62,568 nucleotides of DNA from TC-15 sp034437275 (GTDB lineage: Bacteria > Chloroflexota > Anaerolineae > Aggregatilineales > Aggregatilineaceae). Positions 50,558-59,253 of this stretch are shown here, piece by piece (positions within the stretch are counted from its first letter, which is position 1; every line of letters begins with the position of its first letter). Where the stretch lies: NCBI GenBank assembly GCA_034437275.1, contig DAOTUD010000133.1:1-62568 (forward strand), written 5' to 3'. A program made the position numbers and the translations under genes. The notes beneath the pieces were generated by a model. The model made no database searches, had not been told where the DNA came from, and saw nothing but the letters and a program-made list of their open reading frames with translations.

Positions 50558-51220
50558 ATGTACGGACAGGGAATCTGGCGAGGCTTGAAGGTCACCTTCA
50601 GGCACCTCTTTTACAGCTATCTCGAAGACATCAAGTGGGGGTTCCGCCGCCATGTGCCGGATGCAGCCTTTCCTGAACGGCAGGGGCTGGAACAACGCGG
50701 TATTTTTACCGTCGAGTACCCCGAAGAAAAGCTGGCCGTGCCGGAGCGGTTCCGCTTCATCCCCTTCCTGGTGATCGAAAACCGCGACCACGAAGACCCG
50801 GAACGGGCCGGCCAGGACTGGTGCACAAGCTGCGGCATCTGCGCCAAAGTGTGCCCCCCGCAGTGCATCTGGATCGTGCGCGGCACCGACCCCGAAACCG
50901 GGCGGCCCGTCACCGAACCGGAAGAGTTCTACATCGACATCGACATCTGCATGAACTGCGGCCTGTGCGCCGAGTTCTGCCCGTTCGACGCGATCAAGAT
51001 GGACCACGACTACGAACTCTCCAGCTATGATCGCACCACCAACCACATCTACAACAAAGAGAAGCTGTCCAAGGAATTCCGTTACTGGTATTCCATCGCG
51101 CCGACCACCGCCACCGCCGAGATGGAAGCTCGCGGCGGCTGGGAGCACAAGGACGTGCTCAAAGAGAAGAAAAAGCAGGCCCGCGCGAAAGCCAAACAGC
51201 AGAAAAACGACAACAACTAA
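50558..51220 (+). CDS. nuoI: NADH-quinone oxidoreductase subunit I
   Basis: 220 residues. Two [4Fe-4S] ferredoxin motifs carry clusters N6a and N6b: CTSCGICAKVCPPQC and CMNCGLCAEFCPFDA. The N-terminal RGLKVTFRHLFYS helix attaches it to the membrane arm. The C-terminus is a Lys-rich extension (KEKKKQARAKAKQQ). It follows nuoCD by 23 bases. The remaining nuo genes (A, E-H, J-N) are not in the window, so the complex is encoded in pieces or is a partial set. Confidence 0.93.
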   Translation: MYGQGIWRGLKVTFRHLFYSYLEDIKWGFRRHVPDAAFPERQGLEQRGIFTVEYPEEKLAVPERFRFIPFLVIENRDHEDPERAGQDWCTSCGICAKVCPPQCIWIVRGTDPETGRPVTEPEEFYIDIDICMNCGLCAEFCPFDAIKMDHDYELSSYDRTTNHIYNKEKLSKEFRYWYSIAPTTATAEMEARGGWEHKDVLKEKKKQARAKAKQQKNDNN

Positions 51221-51292
51221 GCGTGTTTGTTCACACAGCAGGGGCGGCACAGGCTGCCCCTCGCTGCACTACACATCACGAGGAAAACAACC

Positions 51293-51631
51293 GTGTACCA
51301 GAAAGATGCCGAAGTTCTGTTCCCCACTCGCGTCCTGGCATCATTACAACCCCTCCGGGGGGAGAAATGGCAAAAGCTGGTCGCACACGTAACATCCTGC
51401 CCGGAACACCACCCCGATCTGTTAGGCTTCAGCCTGATGATGATCCGGTTGAGCGGCTGCATGACCTGCCACGCCGACAGCTACCGCGCCATGCGCGGCT
51501 GTACGCTGTGCGCCACGCAGACCATCCGCCGCTTCAAGGGCAGTGATGACGACCTGGTTCAACGCTGGCAAGCGGCCCGCGACGATGTCCGGGCATGGCT
51601 CCAGGTGCATCACGGGGTCGCCGTCGAATAG
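51293..51631 (+). CDS. Small cysteine-rich protein of unknown function
   Basis: 112 residues from GTG 51293, chosen for GAGGA upstream. Its core is a cysteine pattern: LSGCMTCHADSYRAMRGCTLCATQTIRRFKGSDDDLVQRW, giving C-x2-C-x8-C-x2-C, the spacing of a metal- or Fe-S-binding site. An N-terminal helix region (LASLQPLRGEKWQKLVAHVTSCP) adds another Cys. It comes 72 bases after nuoI with an imperfect hairpin (51239-51262) between, so it may be the last gene of the nuo transcript. Confidence 0.6.
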   Translation: MYQKDAEVLFPTRVLASLQPLRGEKWQKLVAHVTSCPEHHPDLLGFSLMMIRLSGCMTCHADSYRAMRGCTLCATQTIRRFKGSDDDLVQRWQAARDDVRAWLQVHHGVAVE

Positions 51632-51656
51632 AGAGACTAAGAGGCTGTTATGCACT

Positions 51657-51745
51657 TTTTACCCCTATCCCCCGACCCACGCGGAGAAAGGGGGGAGGTG
51701 CAAGTCCCTCTCCGTTTACGGGGAGGGATTTAGGGAGGGGTAAAA
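51657..51745. repeat. REP-like palindromic repeat, copy 2
   Basis: Pyrimidine-rich CCCCTATCCCCCG and CCCTCTCCG arms are matched by GGGGAGGGATTTAGGGAGGGG. Same style as 38217-38333. It lies in a 320-base gap (51632-51951) whose remaining part carries a terminator-like hairpin and no gene. Confidence 0.5.
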
Positions 51746-51805
51746 CTTACGGGAAAAATCCACTGTAAACAGCCTGCGTAAGTTCATAACACGCTCTAAG
51801 GGCAC

Positions 51806-51833
51806 CGGGGGCGTGATGCCCCCGTTCATTTTC
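51806..51833 (+). terminator. Terminator-like hairpin
   Basis: CGGGGGC (51806-51812) pairs with GCCCCCG (51818-51824), then TTCATTTTCT. Probably ends the nuo-side transcript. Confidence 0.55.
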
Positions 51834-51951
51834 TGGCAGGCTGAGCGCGTTCCCACAACCGCCCTTGCCAGTTCGAAAACACCCTCTGACTTGGCGTCTC
51901 CCCCAGGCTCCTCTATACTGGGCGAGTCCTGCGCAGCCTGGAGAGGAAGCC

Positions 51952-53610
51952 GTGTCCGCCAAACGTCACCTGCCGGTCCTGATCGCCATTCTGCTGATCG
52001 CGGCGCTGTTCCGCGCGTGGCTGATCGCGGTGGACGGCGTGTCGTTCGAGTCCGACGAAGCCATCGTCGGCCTGATGGCGCGGCACATCAACCAGGGCGC
52101 GCCGGTCCCCACTTTTTACTACGGGCAGGCGTACATGGGCAGCCTGGACGCGATCCTGGTGGCGGGCGGCTTCCGGCTGTTCGGCGCGTCGGTGCAGACC
52201 ATCCGCCTCGTGCAGGCCGGGCTGTACCTGCTCGCGGTGGCGACGGGCTACGGGCTGGCCCACGCCATGACCGGCCAGCGTCGCATCGCGGCCATGACCG
52301 GGCTGCTGCTGGCGATCCCTACCCCGCTGGCGGCGCTGTATACCACGCTGTCGCTGGGCGGCTACAACGAGCTGGTGCTGTTCGGCGCGCTGGTGCTGTG
52401 GCAGGGCTGGGCCGTGACCGAGGGCGGCCACGCCGACGGCGCGCACAACCTGTGGCGCTGGGCAGTGCTCGGGCTGGCGGCAGGGGCCGGGTGGTGGACC
52501 AATGGCGCGATCGCGTCGGTGCTGGTCGTGGTCGGCGTGCTGGGCCTGCGCCACTTTTCGCGCCGCCGCTGGCGTGCCTACCTGCTGGCAGGGGGCTGCT
52601 TCCTGGTGGGCAGCGCGCCCTGGTGGCTGTACAACCTGCGCCACGCGTGGGCCGCGCTGGACTTCCTGGCGGGCGGCTTCGAACCAGCCCCCGGCGTTGA
52701 GCCGATCTCGCCACCGGAGGCACTGCTGGCGCTGGTGATCCTGGGCATACCGGCCATCCTGGGCCTGCGCTATACGTGGGAGCCGCGCTTCATCACCACG
52801 CCGGGCGCGCTGCTGGCGTTGGCGCTGTACCTGCTGCTGGCAACGGTGCTGATCACCGAAGGACGCGCGATCCGGCGCGCACGGGCACGGGGCGATCCCC
52901 CGCCCCCGGTCACGACCTACCCGGCGGCAGCGCGCGGGCTGGGGCTGCTGTTCGGCGTGTTCGCGGTGATCTTCGTCGTCTCGCCATTTTCCGACGCCAC
53001 CGGGCGCTACCTGATGCCGCTGTGGATTCCGGCAGCGCTGGGGCTGGCGCTGGCGCTGGACCGGCTGCGACGGGCGGGGCGACTGGTCCCGGCGCTGGCG
53101 TTGGGGCTGCTGCTGGCGTTCCAGGCGGGGAGCGTGATCCGCGCGGCACAGACCGGCACCGGGCTGCAACCCCAGTTGATCGACCGGCTGCACACCCCGG
53201 CAGCCGACGACCAGCGTGTGCTGGACTTCCTCGACGCGCACGGCTGCACGCACGGCTACGCGAGCTATTGGGCGTCGTTCCGGCTGATTTTCCGGTCCGA
53301 CGAGCAGGTGATCCTGGCCACCACCCTGCCCTACACCGGCAGCGGCTACAACCCCGACAACAACCGCTACCCGACGTATGTGCAGGCGGTGGATCAGGCC
53401 GATTGTGTGGTGTGGATCACGCACAACTTCCCCGACATCGACACCGTGATCGTGCAGCGGTTGGCCGCTGCCGGGATCACGTACCGCACCGCTGACCGGG
53501 GACACTACCGCGTCTACTACGATTTTTCGGAGCGCGTCAGCCCGTCGCAGTTGGGTCTGGACGCGCCGCGCCCGCTGGACGACCTCCCGCCATTCGTGTC
53601 GGGCGAGTGA
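51952..53610 (+). CDS. GT39/ArnT-like integral-membrane glycosyltransferase
   Basis: 552 residues; GTG 51952 follows GAGAGGA. About eleven to twelve membrane helices. The first extracytoplasmic loop has FESDEAIVGLMARHINQGAPVPTFYYGQAYMG; the SDEA acidic pair is the catalytic motif of GT-C enzymes (PMT/ArnT family), which move a sugar from a lipid-phosphate donor to protein or lipid. The C-terminal ~130 residues form a soluble domain. A donor-making partner could be the GT2 enzyme at 13039, though the genes are far apart. Confidence 0.75.
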   Translation: MSAKRHLPVLIAILLIAALFRAWLIAVDGVSFESDEAIVGLMARHINQGAPVPTFYYGQAYMGSLDAILVAGGFRLFGASVQTIRLVQAGLYLLAVATGYGLAHAMTGQRRIAAMTGLLLAIPTPLAALYTTLSLGGYNELVLFGALVLWQGWAVTEGGHADGAHNLWRWAVLGLAAGAGWWTNGAIASVLVVVGVLGLRHFSRRRWRAYLLAGGCFLVGSAPWWLYNLRHAWAALDFLAGGFEPAPGVEPISPPEALLALVILGIPAILGLRYTWEPRFITTPGALLALALYLLLATVLITEGRAIRRARARGDPPPPVTTYPAAARGLGLLFGVFAVIFVVSPFSDATGRYLMPLWIPAALGLALALDRLRRAGRLVPALALGLLLAFQAGSVIRAAQTGTGLQPQLIDRLHTPAADDQRVLDFLDAHGCTHGYASYWASFRLIFRSDEQVILATTLPYTGSGYNPDNNRYPTYVQAVDQADCVVWITHNFPDIDTVIVQRLAAAGITYRTADRGHYRVYYDFSERVSPSQLGLDAPRPLDDLPPFVSGE

Positions 53611-53619
53611 GTGCGCTAT

Positions 53620-53648
53620 TTTTCACTTATACGGCCAGCCGCTATAAT
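53620..53648 (+). promoter_or_regulatory. Promoter of the ABC exporter operon
   Basis: TTTTCA (53620-53625), 17-base spacer, TATAAT (53643-53648). Predicted leader about 29 bases to ATG 53684. Confidence 0.6.
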
Positions 53649-53683
53649 CCGGGGCATGATCGATACACACGGGAAAGACGCCG

Positions 53684-54715
53684 ATGCCCATCGTACGCTT
53701 AAACAACCTGCAAAAAACATTCCGCGTCAAGCACAAAGCGCCCGGCCTGCGCGGCAGCGTGCAGGCGCTGTTTCGCCCGGAGTGGCACACCGTCGAGGCG
53801 GTGAAGGGCATCTCGCTGGCGCTGGAGGAAGGCGAGCTGCTGGCGTTCATCGGCCCCAACGGCGCAGGGAAAAGCACCACGATCAAGATGCTGACCGGCA
53901 TCCTGTTTCCCACCGCCGGCGAGGCCGAGGTGTGGGGCTACGTCCCCTGGCAGCAGCGCCGCGAACTGGCCTACTACATCGGCAGCGTGTTCGGGCAGAA
54001 GCCGCAGTTGTGGTACCACCTGCCGCCGATTGACACCTTCGCGCTGTTCGCGCACATCTACGAACTGGACCAGGCCGCCTTTCGCAAGCGCCAGGATTTT
54101 CTGGTCGAGGCGCTGGGCATCGGCGACTGGCTGCGCACGCCGGTGCGCAAGCTCAGCCTGGGGCAGCGCATGCGCTGCGAGATCGCGGCCAGCCTGCTGC
54201 ACGCGCCGCGCATCCTGTTCCTGGACGAGCCGACGATTGGCCTGGACGTGATCGCCAAGCAGCAGCTCCGCGCGGCGATCCAGCGGCTGCACGACGAGGA
54301 GCAGTTGACCATCTTCCTGACCAGCCACGACGCGGGCGATGTCGAATCGCTGTGTAAGCGCGTGATCGTGATCAATCACGGGCAGGTCATCTTCGACGAC
54401 CGGACCAGCGCGCTCAAGCGGCGCTTCCTGCGGCGCAAGATCATCGGCGTGCGCTTCGGCGAGCCGCTGACCGACACCTTCGCCGTGCGAGATGCGACTG
54501 TGCTCAAGCGCGGCACGTGGGGCGTCAAGATCGAGCTGGACACCCACGTGCGCCCCGTCGATGACCTGATCAACGCGCTGATGAGCTACGCGCCCGTCGT
54601 CGACCTGACAGTCGAAGACCCGCCGATGGAGGAGATCATCCGCGAGATTTACCACGCCGATCACGCCGTCGTGGTCGACGACCCATCCGCCCCCACCCCG
54701 GAAGGCCGGCCATGA
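53684..54715 (+). CDS. ABC-2 type transporter ATP-binding protein
   Basis: 343 residues. Walker A GPNGAGKST (57-65), the Q-loop region YYIGSVFGQKPQLWYHL, signature LSLGQRMRCE, Walker B ILFLDEPTIGLD and H-loop TSHD are all present. The N-terminal RVKHKAPGLRGSVQALFRPEW insertion and GSVFGQKPQLW are typical of the ATPases that pair with ABC2_membrane_6/DUF990-type permeases. It powers export by the permeases encoded at 54712 and 56681. Overlap with the next gene is 4 bases (ATGA). Confidence 0.93.
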   Translation: MPIVRLNNLQKTFRVKHKAPGLRGSVQALFRPEWHTVEAVKGISLALEEGELLAFIGPNGAGKSTTIKMLTGILFPTAGEAEVWGYVPWQQRRELAYYIGSVFGQKPQLWYHLPPIDTFALFAHIYELDQAAFRKRQDFLVEALGIGDWLRTPVRKLSLGQRMRCEIAASLLHAPRILFLDEPTIGLDVIAKQQLRAAIQRLHDEEQLTIFLTSHDAGDVESLCKRVIVINHGQVIFDDRTSALKRRFLRRKIIGVRFGEPLTDTFAVRDATVLKRGTWGVKIELDTHVRPVDDLINALMSYAPVVDLTVEDPPMEEIIREIYHADHAVVVDDPSAPTPEGRP

Positions 54716-55554
54716 CCACCACCACCCTCGCCGCCCCGGATCGCGGCACGTGGCGCGCCGCGCTGCGCAAGTACACCGCCATCGCGCGCATCAACACGCA
54801 GAACAGCCTGGCCTATGCCTGGGATGCGCTCGGCCAGGGAATTTTCATCATCCTGTTCATCTTCGTGTTCGCGCAGTTGTGGCAGGCTACCTTCGCCGCA
54901 CAAAACGCGACCACCATCAGCGGCCTGACGCTGGTGCAGACGCTGTGGTATTTCGTGTGGGCGGAACTCATCCAGCTTTCCAAAATCCAGGTGTCGCAGA
55001 CCATCCAGGACGAGGTCAAGGACGGCAGCCTGGCCTACACGCTGGGCCGCCCCTATCACTACCTGCTGTATCATTTCTTTTCCGGGCTGGGCGGGGTCTT
55101 CATCCGGATGGGGTTTGTGCTGGCCTTCGGCGCAGCGGTGGCCTGGATCGAGGTCGGGCCGCTGGACACCTTCCGGCTGGCGACGCTGCCCGCCGTGCTG
55201 CTGCTCACGGGGCTGGCCTTCGTGCTGGACTTTTGCATCATGGCCAGCATCGGGCTGATGGCGTTCTTCGTGGAGGATACCGCTGCCTTCCGCCTGATCT
55301 ACCAGAAGATCAACTTCGTGCTGGGCGGGCTGCTGCTGCCGGTGGACTTTCTGCCGGGGGCGGTGCAGACCGTGGCGCGGGTGCTGCCCTTCAACCTGGT
55401 GCTGTACGCCCCGGCCAAGCAGTTCGTGGCGTGGGACGGGCCGCAGTACCTGCACATGCTGGCCTTGCAGGTAGCGTGGATCGCGGCCCTGGGCGGGCTG
55501 TTGGGCCTGCTCTACCGGCTGGGCGCGCGCCGGCTCAGCATCAACGGCGGCTAG
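54712..55554 (+). CDS. ABC-2 family permease, first subunit
   Basis: 280 residues with six membrane helices. INTQNSLAYAWDALGQGIFIILFIFVFAQLW and the amphipathic QVSQTIQDEVKDGSLAYTLGRPYHYLLYHFFSGLG match ABC2_membrane_6-type subunits, which work as heterodimers. The second subunit is the gene at 56681. Substrate unknown; such systems export antibiotics, lipids or polysaccharides. Confidence 0.85.
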   Translation: MTTTTLAAPDRGTWRAALRKYTAIARINTQNSLAYAWDALGQGIFIILFIFVFAQLWQATFAAQNATTISGLTLVQTLWYFVWAELIQLSKIQVSQTIQDEVKDGSLAYTLGRPYHYLLYHFFSGLGGVFIRMGFVLAFGAAVAWIEVGPLDTFRLATLPAVLLLTGLAFVLDFCIMASIGLMAFFVEDTAAFRLIYQKINFVLGGLLLPVDFLPGAVQTVARVLPFNLVLYAPAKQFVAWDGPQYLHMLALQVAWIAALGGLLGLLYRLGARRLSINGG

Positions 55555-55569
55555 GGAGCGAATGCGATC

Positions 55570-56688
55570 ATGCTGCGGGTGACAATGGCAGTTTTCGGTG
55601 CAGTGCTGCTGGTGATCGGCGGCGTGCTCAGCGTGACGCGGGCGGATGCGCCGCCGCCGGTATGCGTCGCGTTCATCGGCCACAACGGGCTGGACAACAT
55701 CTATCGCACCTGCCCGCGCGAGCCGCACAACACGCCGCACGTCCTCAACGACACCTCCGCGCCCTACAGCGACCTGGCGATCTCGCCGGACCACCGGCGC
55801 ATGGCCTTCGTCAGTTGGGCCGATGACGACGCGCGGCTGTTCCACATGGACAGCGACGGCGATAACCTGGCCCCCTATGCGATCACGCCGCTGGCCTACA
55901 TCGAGGCCCCGGCGTGGTCCGCCGATGGCGAGTGGATCGTGTTCGTGGCCGACCCAGGCGGCCTGTACCGGCTGCGCGCCGACGGCAGCGCCCTGTACAC
56001 CGTGAGCAGCGCCCCGGAAGCCAGCTTCCAATACCTGACCGGCACCGCCGCGCCCGTCTGGTCGCCGGACGGGGAGTGGATCGTCTTCGTGTCGCGCTAC
56101 AACCGGCACCAGGACCTCTACCGCGTGCGGCGCGACGGCTCCGAACTACAACGCCTGACCGACACCCCCGGCCACGACCGCCGGCCCCGCTGGTCACCAG
56201 ACGGGGAATGGCTCGTGTTTGTCTCCGAACGCAGCGGCGATCCGCACCTGTACCGGATGCGCCCGGACGGCAGCGGCGTGCAGCGCCTGACCGGCATCCC
56301 GTCTGACCAGCCGGTCTGGTCCCCGGATGGGCAGTGGATCGCGTTCGTCGGGCAGCAATCCAACGGCAACTGGAGCGTGTACCGCATCGCCCCGGACGGC
56401 GGGCAACTGGCGCCGATCACCCGCTTCGCCAGCCGCGACGCGACGCTGCTCTGGTCGACGGACAGCCGCCGGATCGCGGTGCAGCACATGTGGACCGGCA
56501 CCGTCCAGCTTTTCGACCCCGATGGTCATTTTTACACCCCATCGTTGAACACGAGCAGCTACGCGACCGGCCTCGCCTGGGTGCCGGTCCCGGCCCGGCC
56601 CTGGCGCGGATGGCTGCCGGTGGCGGTGGGCGGGGTGCTGTTAGCGGGCAGTGCGGCGAGCATCATCAGGAAAAAACGCGATGAGTAG
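55570..56688 (+). CDS. Membrane-anchored TolB-like beta-propeller protein
   Basis: 372 residues. An N-terminal hydrophobic segment (VTMAVFGAVLLVIGGVLSVTRA) acts as signal or anchor. A propeller follows, with repeats of the form WSPDGEWIVFVS (at about 115, 160, 210 and 250) and matching LYRxRxDGS strands. A C-terminal membrane helix (GWLPVAVGGVLLAGSAASII) ends in RKKRDE, so the propeller is held on the outer face by its C-terminal anchor. It lies between the two permease genes, suggesting a role with the exporter. The last 8 bases overlap the next gene. Confidence 0.8.
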   Translation: MLRVTMAVFGAVLLVIGGVLSVTRADAPPPVCVAFIGHNGLDNIYRTCPREPHNTPHVLNDTSAPYSDLAISPDHRRMAFVSWADDDARLFHMDSDGDNLAPYAITPLAYIEAPAWSADGEWIVFVADPGGLYRLRADGSALYTVSSAPEASFQYLTGTAAPVWSPDGEWIVFVSRYNRHQDLYRVRRDGSELQRLTDTPGHDRRPRWSPDGEWLVFVSERSGDPHLYRMRPDGSGVQRLTGIPSDQPVWSPDGQWIAFVGQQSNGNWSVYRIAPDGGQLAPITRFASRDATLLWSTDSRRIAVQHMWTGTVQLFDPDGHFYTPSLNTSSYATGLAWVPVPARPWRGWLPVAVGGVLLAGSAASIIRKKRDE

Positions 56689-57484
56689 ATTACACAGACT
56701 GCGCACCGAAGCCAACTTTGTCCGGCACCTGGTCCGGCTCAACCTGGCCAGCAACATGGAATACCGCGCCAGCTTCCTGACGCAGGCGGTCGGGATGTTC
56801 ATCAACAACGGGATTTACTTCGTGTTCTGGCTGCTGTTCTTCGACCGCTTCGAAGAGATTCGCGGCTACGAGATCCAGCAGATCTTCTTGCTGTTTGGGA
56901 TTGTGGCGCTGGGCTGGGGGCTGGCCTTCACCGTTGCGGGGAACGCGTCGCGCATGGCGGACCTGATCGCGCAGGGGCGGCTGGACTACTACCTGACGCT
57001 GCCGCGCCCGGTGCTGCTGCATTTGCTGTTCAGCCACATGGACCCCTTCACCATCGGCGACCTGACCTTCGGCGTGATCGCGTATCTGTTCACCGGGCGG
57101 TTTGACGCGGTGTCGATCCTGCTGTTCCTGGCCTGCGCCATGCTGGCGGCGGTGATCTTCGCGTCATTCTACGCCACGACCGGCTGCCTGGCGTTCTTCA
57201 TGGGCAACGCGCGGCAGTGGTCGTTCCACCTGGCCAACACGATCATCACCTTCTCGCTGTACCCGATGGGCCTGTTCCAGGGCTTCATCCGGCTGATCCT
57301 GTTCACGCTGATCCCGGCGGGGTTCGTGGGCGCGGTCCCGGTCAAGATCGTGGAAACGCACAGCCTGACGCTGTTGGGCGGGCTGGCGGTGGCGGCAGCG
57401 ATCAGCGTGCTGGTGCTGAATGTGGTGTTCTGGCTGGGGCTGCGCCGCTACGAATCCGGCAGCGCGATCAACGTGAACATGTGA
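56681..57484 (+). CDS. ABC-2 family permease, second subunit
   Basis: 267 residues; ATG 56681 lies within the end of the propeller gene. Six membrane helices; NFVRHLVRLNLASNMEYRASFLTQAVGMFINNGIYFVFWLLFF and DLIAQGRLDYYLTLPRPVLLHLLFS mirror the first permease, so the pair forms a heterodimer. Last gene of the operon, 30 bases from the convergent sppA. Confidence 0.85.
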   Translation: MSRLHRLRTEANFVRHLVRLNLASNMEYRASFLTQAVGMFINNGIYFVFWLLFFDRFEEIRGYEIQQIFLLFGIVALGWGLAFTVAGNASRMADLIAQGRLDYYLTLPRPVLLHLLFSHMDPFTIGDLTFGVIAYLFTGRFDAVSILLFLACAMLAAVIFASFYATTGCLAFFMGNARQWSFHLANTIITFSLYPMGLFQGFIRLILFTLIPAGFVGAVPVKIVETHSLTLLGGLAVAAAISVLVLNVVFWLGLRRYESGSAINVNM

Positions 57485-57514
57485 GTGCAGCAGCCCCCGC
57501 CCCACGCCAAACCA

Positions 57515-59239
57515 TCACTCGAAGCGCAGCGGCAGCAACATGTGGGGCCGCCCGTCGAGCACGCGCTCCAGGTTGCCGCGCAGGTAGTGCAGCCCCGCCG
57601 CCGGGCGCACGCGCTCGGCCAACTGCGGGCCAAGCGGTTTCGGCTTGCTGGTGACCATCGCCGCCGGCACACGGCGCGGCACGTTGGCCAGTTCGCGCGC
57701 CTTGTCGATGGCATCCTGCAAATTGCCAAGCTGGTCGACCAGCCCATGCTCCAACGCCTGCGCGCCGGTCCACACGCGCCCGCCGCCCACGTTATCGACG
57801 GCTTCTATCGTCAGGTCGCGGCCTTCGGACACCAGCTCGACGAAGTGGTTGTACATGTACTCGACCTCGTGCTGCAACTGCGCGCGCTGCTCCGCGGTCC
57901 AGGGGGCCAGCGGGCTTTCGAGCGCCGCATTTGCCCCGCGCGTGAACTCGTAGGCGTTGAAGCGCAGCTTCTTGAGCATCTCGGAGTTGACGACTTTGGC
58001 ACTGATCACACCGATGGAGCCGGTCATCGAACCCGGCTGGGCCACAATCCAGCGCGCCGGCGTGGCGACATAGTAGCCGCCGGAGGCCGCCATGCCGCCC
58101 ATGTACACCACCAGCGGGACTTCCTGCGCCAGTTCGCGCAGCGCGGACGTCATGGCCTCGGCTGCCGACGCATCCCCGCCGCCGCTGTCCACAACCAGCA
58201 CGACGGCAGCGGTGCGCTCGTCCTGCATCACGCTGCGCACCTGGTTAACAACGGTCAGATGCCCCACCAGTTCCTCGTTGAAGATCGGCAGCGGTGCCGG
58301 GACATCGGCGGGCGGCTTGCGGCTCTCACCCTCGATCATGATGCCCGACACCGGCAGCACGGCCACCACGCGCCGGGGCCGCCCCTGCCAGCGCTGGGGC
58401 AGCAGTTTGATCGCTTTCTCCCAGGGTACGATGTGGTTGGTCTGGAGATATTCGGGCAGGTCCTCGATGTTGCACAGCGCATCGACGTATCCGGCCTGCC
58501 GGGCTTCGATGTCCGGCATGGGCGACGCGTCGATCATGGCGTGCACTGCGTCGGGCGTCATCTCGCGCCCCGCGGCGATGCCCTGCACCAGCATCTCGAA
58601 CCGCGAGTCGAACAGCCAGTCGAGCTGCTCGCGCGTTTCCGGCGTGATCTCGCGGTGCGTCAGCGCGTCGAAGGCGTTTTTGTAGGGCGTGATCTGCACC
58701 ACGTCGGCCTTCAGCCCGATGGCGTCCAGCGCATCGCGCATGAAGATTACCTGCCCGGACAGCCCCAGCGGGCGGAAGCCGGTATGCATGCGCTTTTGCA
58801 GCACGATATCATCCGCCGCGCTGGCCACGTAATATTTGACTAGGTCGTAACCGTGCGCAAACACGATCACCCGCTTACCGCGCTGGCGCAGCGCCAGGAT
58901 GCTGTCGCGCAGGGTCTGGACGTCGGCCAGCGGCATCTTGAGATCGCGCAGGTAGAGGATGACGCCCTTCACGCGCTGGTCCTCAGCGATACGCTCGAAG
59001 TAACGGTCGAGTTCCAGCAGGCTCAGCGGCGGGTCGCCCAACAGGATCCGCTGCCAGAATTTACGCTCCTCGGGCAGCAGCGGCATGCGCGTCGGCACAT
59101 TGAGCAGGATATAGTCCATCTCGCCAAACCGCCGCCGGTACCAGTTCAGCAGCGCGTAAAACGCATAGCGCCCCGCCTCGCCGGGCAGCAATCTGACCAA
59201 CGGCGCGATCAGCCCCGTCACCAGTAACATCCGTAACAT
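57515..59239 (-). CDS. sppA: Signal peptide peptidase SppA, long type
   Basis: 574 residues from ATG 59239, with GAAGGAG about 10 bases upstream. A membrane segment at the N-terminus is followed by two tandem SppA/ClpP-fold domains, as in the E. coli 67-kDa enzyme. The N-terminal domain provides the general-base Lys (QITPYKNAFDALTHREITPE). The C-terminal domain provides the nucleophile Ser (VVYMGGMAASGGYYVATPA), then PGSMTGSIGVIS. It degrades cleaved signal peptides in the membrane. It starts 14 bases after the MFS gene stops. Confidence 0.9.
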   Translation of the reverse strand: MLRMLLVTGLIAPLVRLLPGEAGRYAFYALLNWYRRRFGEMDYILLNVPTRMPLLPEERKFWQRILLGDPPLSLLELDRYFERIAEDQRVKGVILYLRDLKMPLADVQTLRDSILALRQRGKRVIVFAHGYDLVKYYVASAADDIVLQKRMHTGFRPLGLSGQVIFMRDALDAIGLKADVVQITPYKNAFDALTHREITPETREQLDWLFDSRFEMLVQGIAAGREMTPDAVHAMIDASPMPDIEARQAGYVDALCNIEDLPEYLQTNHIVPWEKAIKLLPQRWQGRPRRVVAVLPVSGIMIEGESRKPPADVPAPLPIFNEELVGHLTVVNQVRSVMQDERTAAVVLVVDSGGGDASAAEAMTSALRELAQEVPLVVYMGGMAASGGYYVATPARWIVAQPGSMTGSIGVISAKVVNSEMLKKLRFNAYEFTRGANAALESPLAPWTAEQRAQLQHEVEYMYNHFVELVSEGRDLTIEAVDNVGGGRVWTGAQALEHGLVDQLGNLQDAIDKARELANVPRRVPAAMVTSKPKPLGPQLAERVRPAAGLHYLRGNLERVLDGRPHMLLPLRFE

Positions 59240-59253
59240 ATTGTCAATCTCCT

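Noticed and set aside
51239..51262. Hairpin between nuoI and the Cys-rich gene as a terminator
   Set aside because: The stem is imperfect and no T-run follows, so I mention it only as context.
51913..53505. A 530-codon minus-strand frame over the GT39-like gene
   Set aside because: Low-complexity Arg/Gln/His sequence; the plus-strand protein has clear membrane helices and a catalytic motif.
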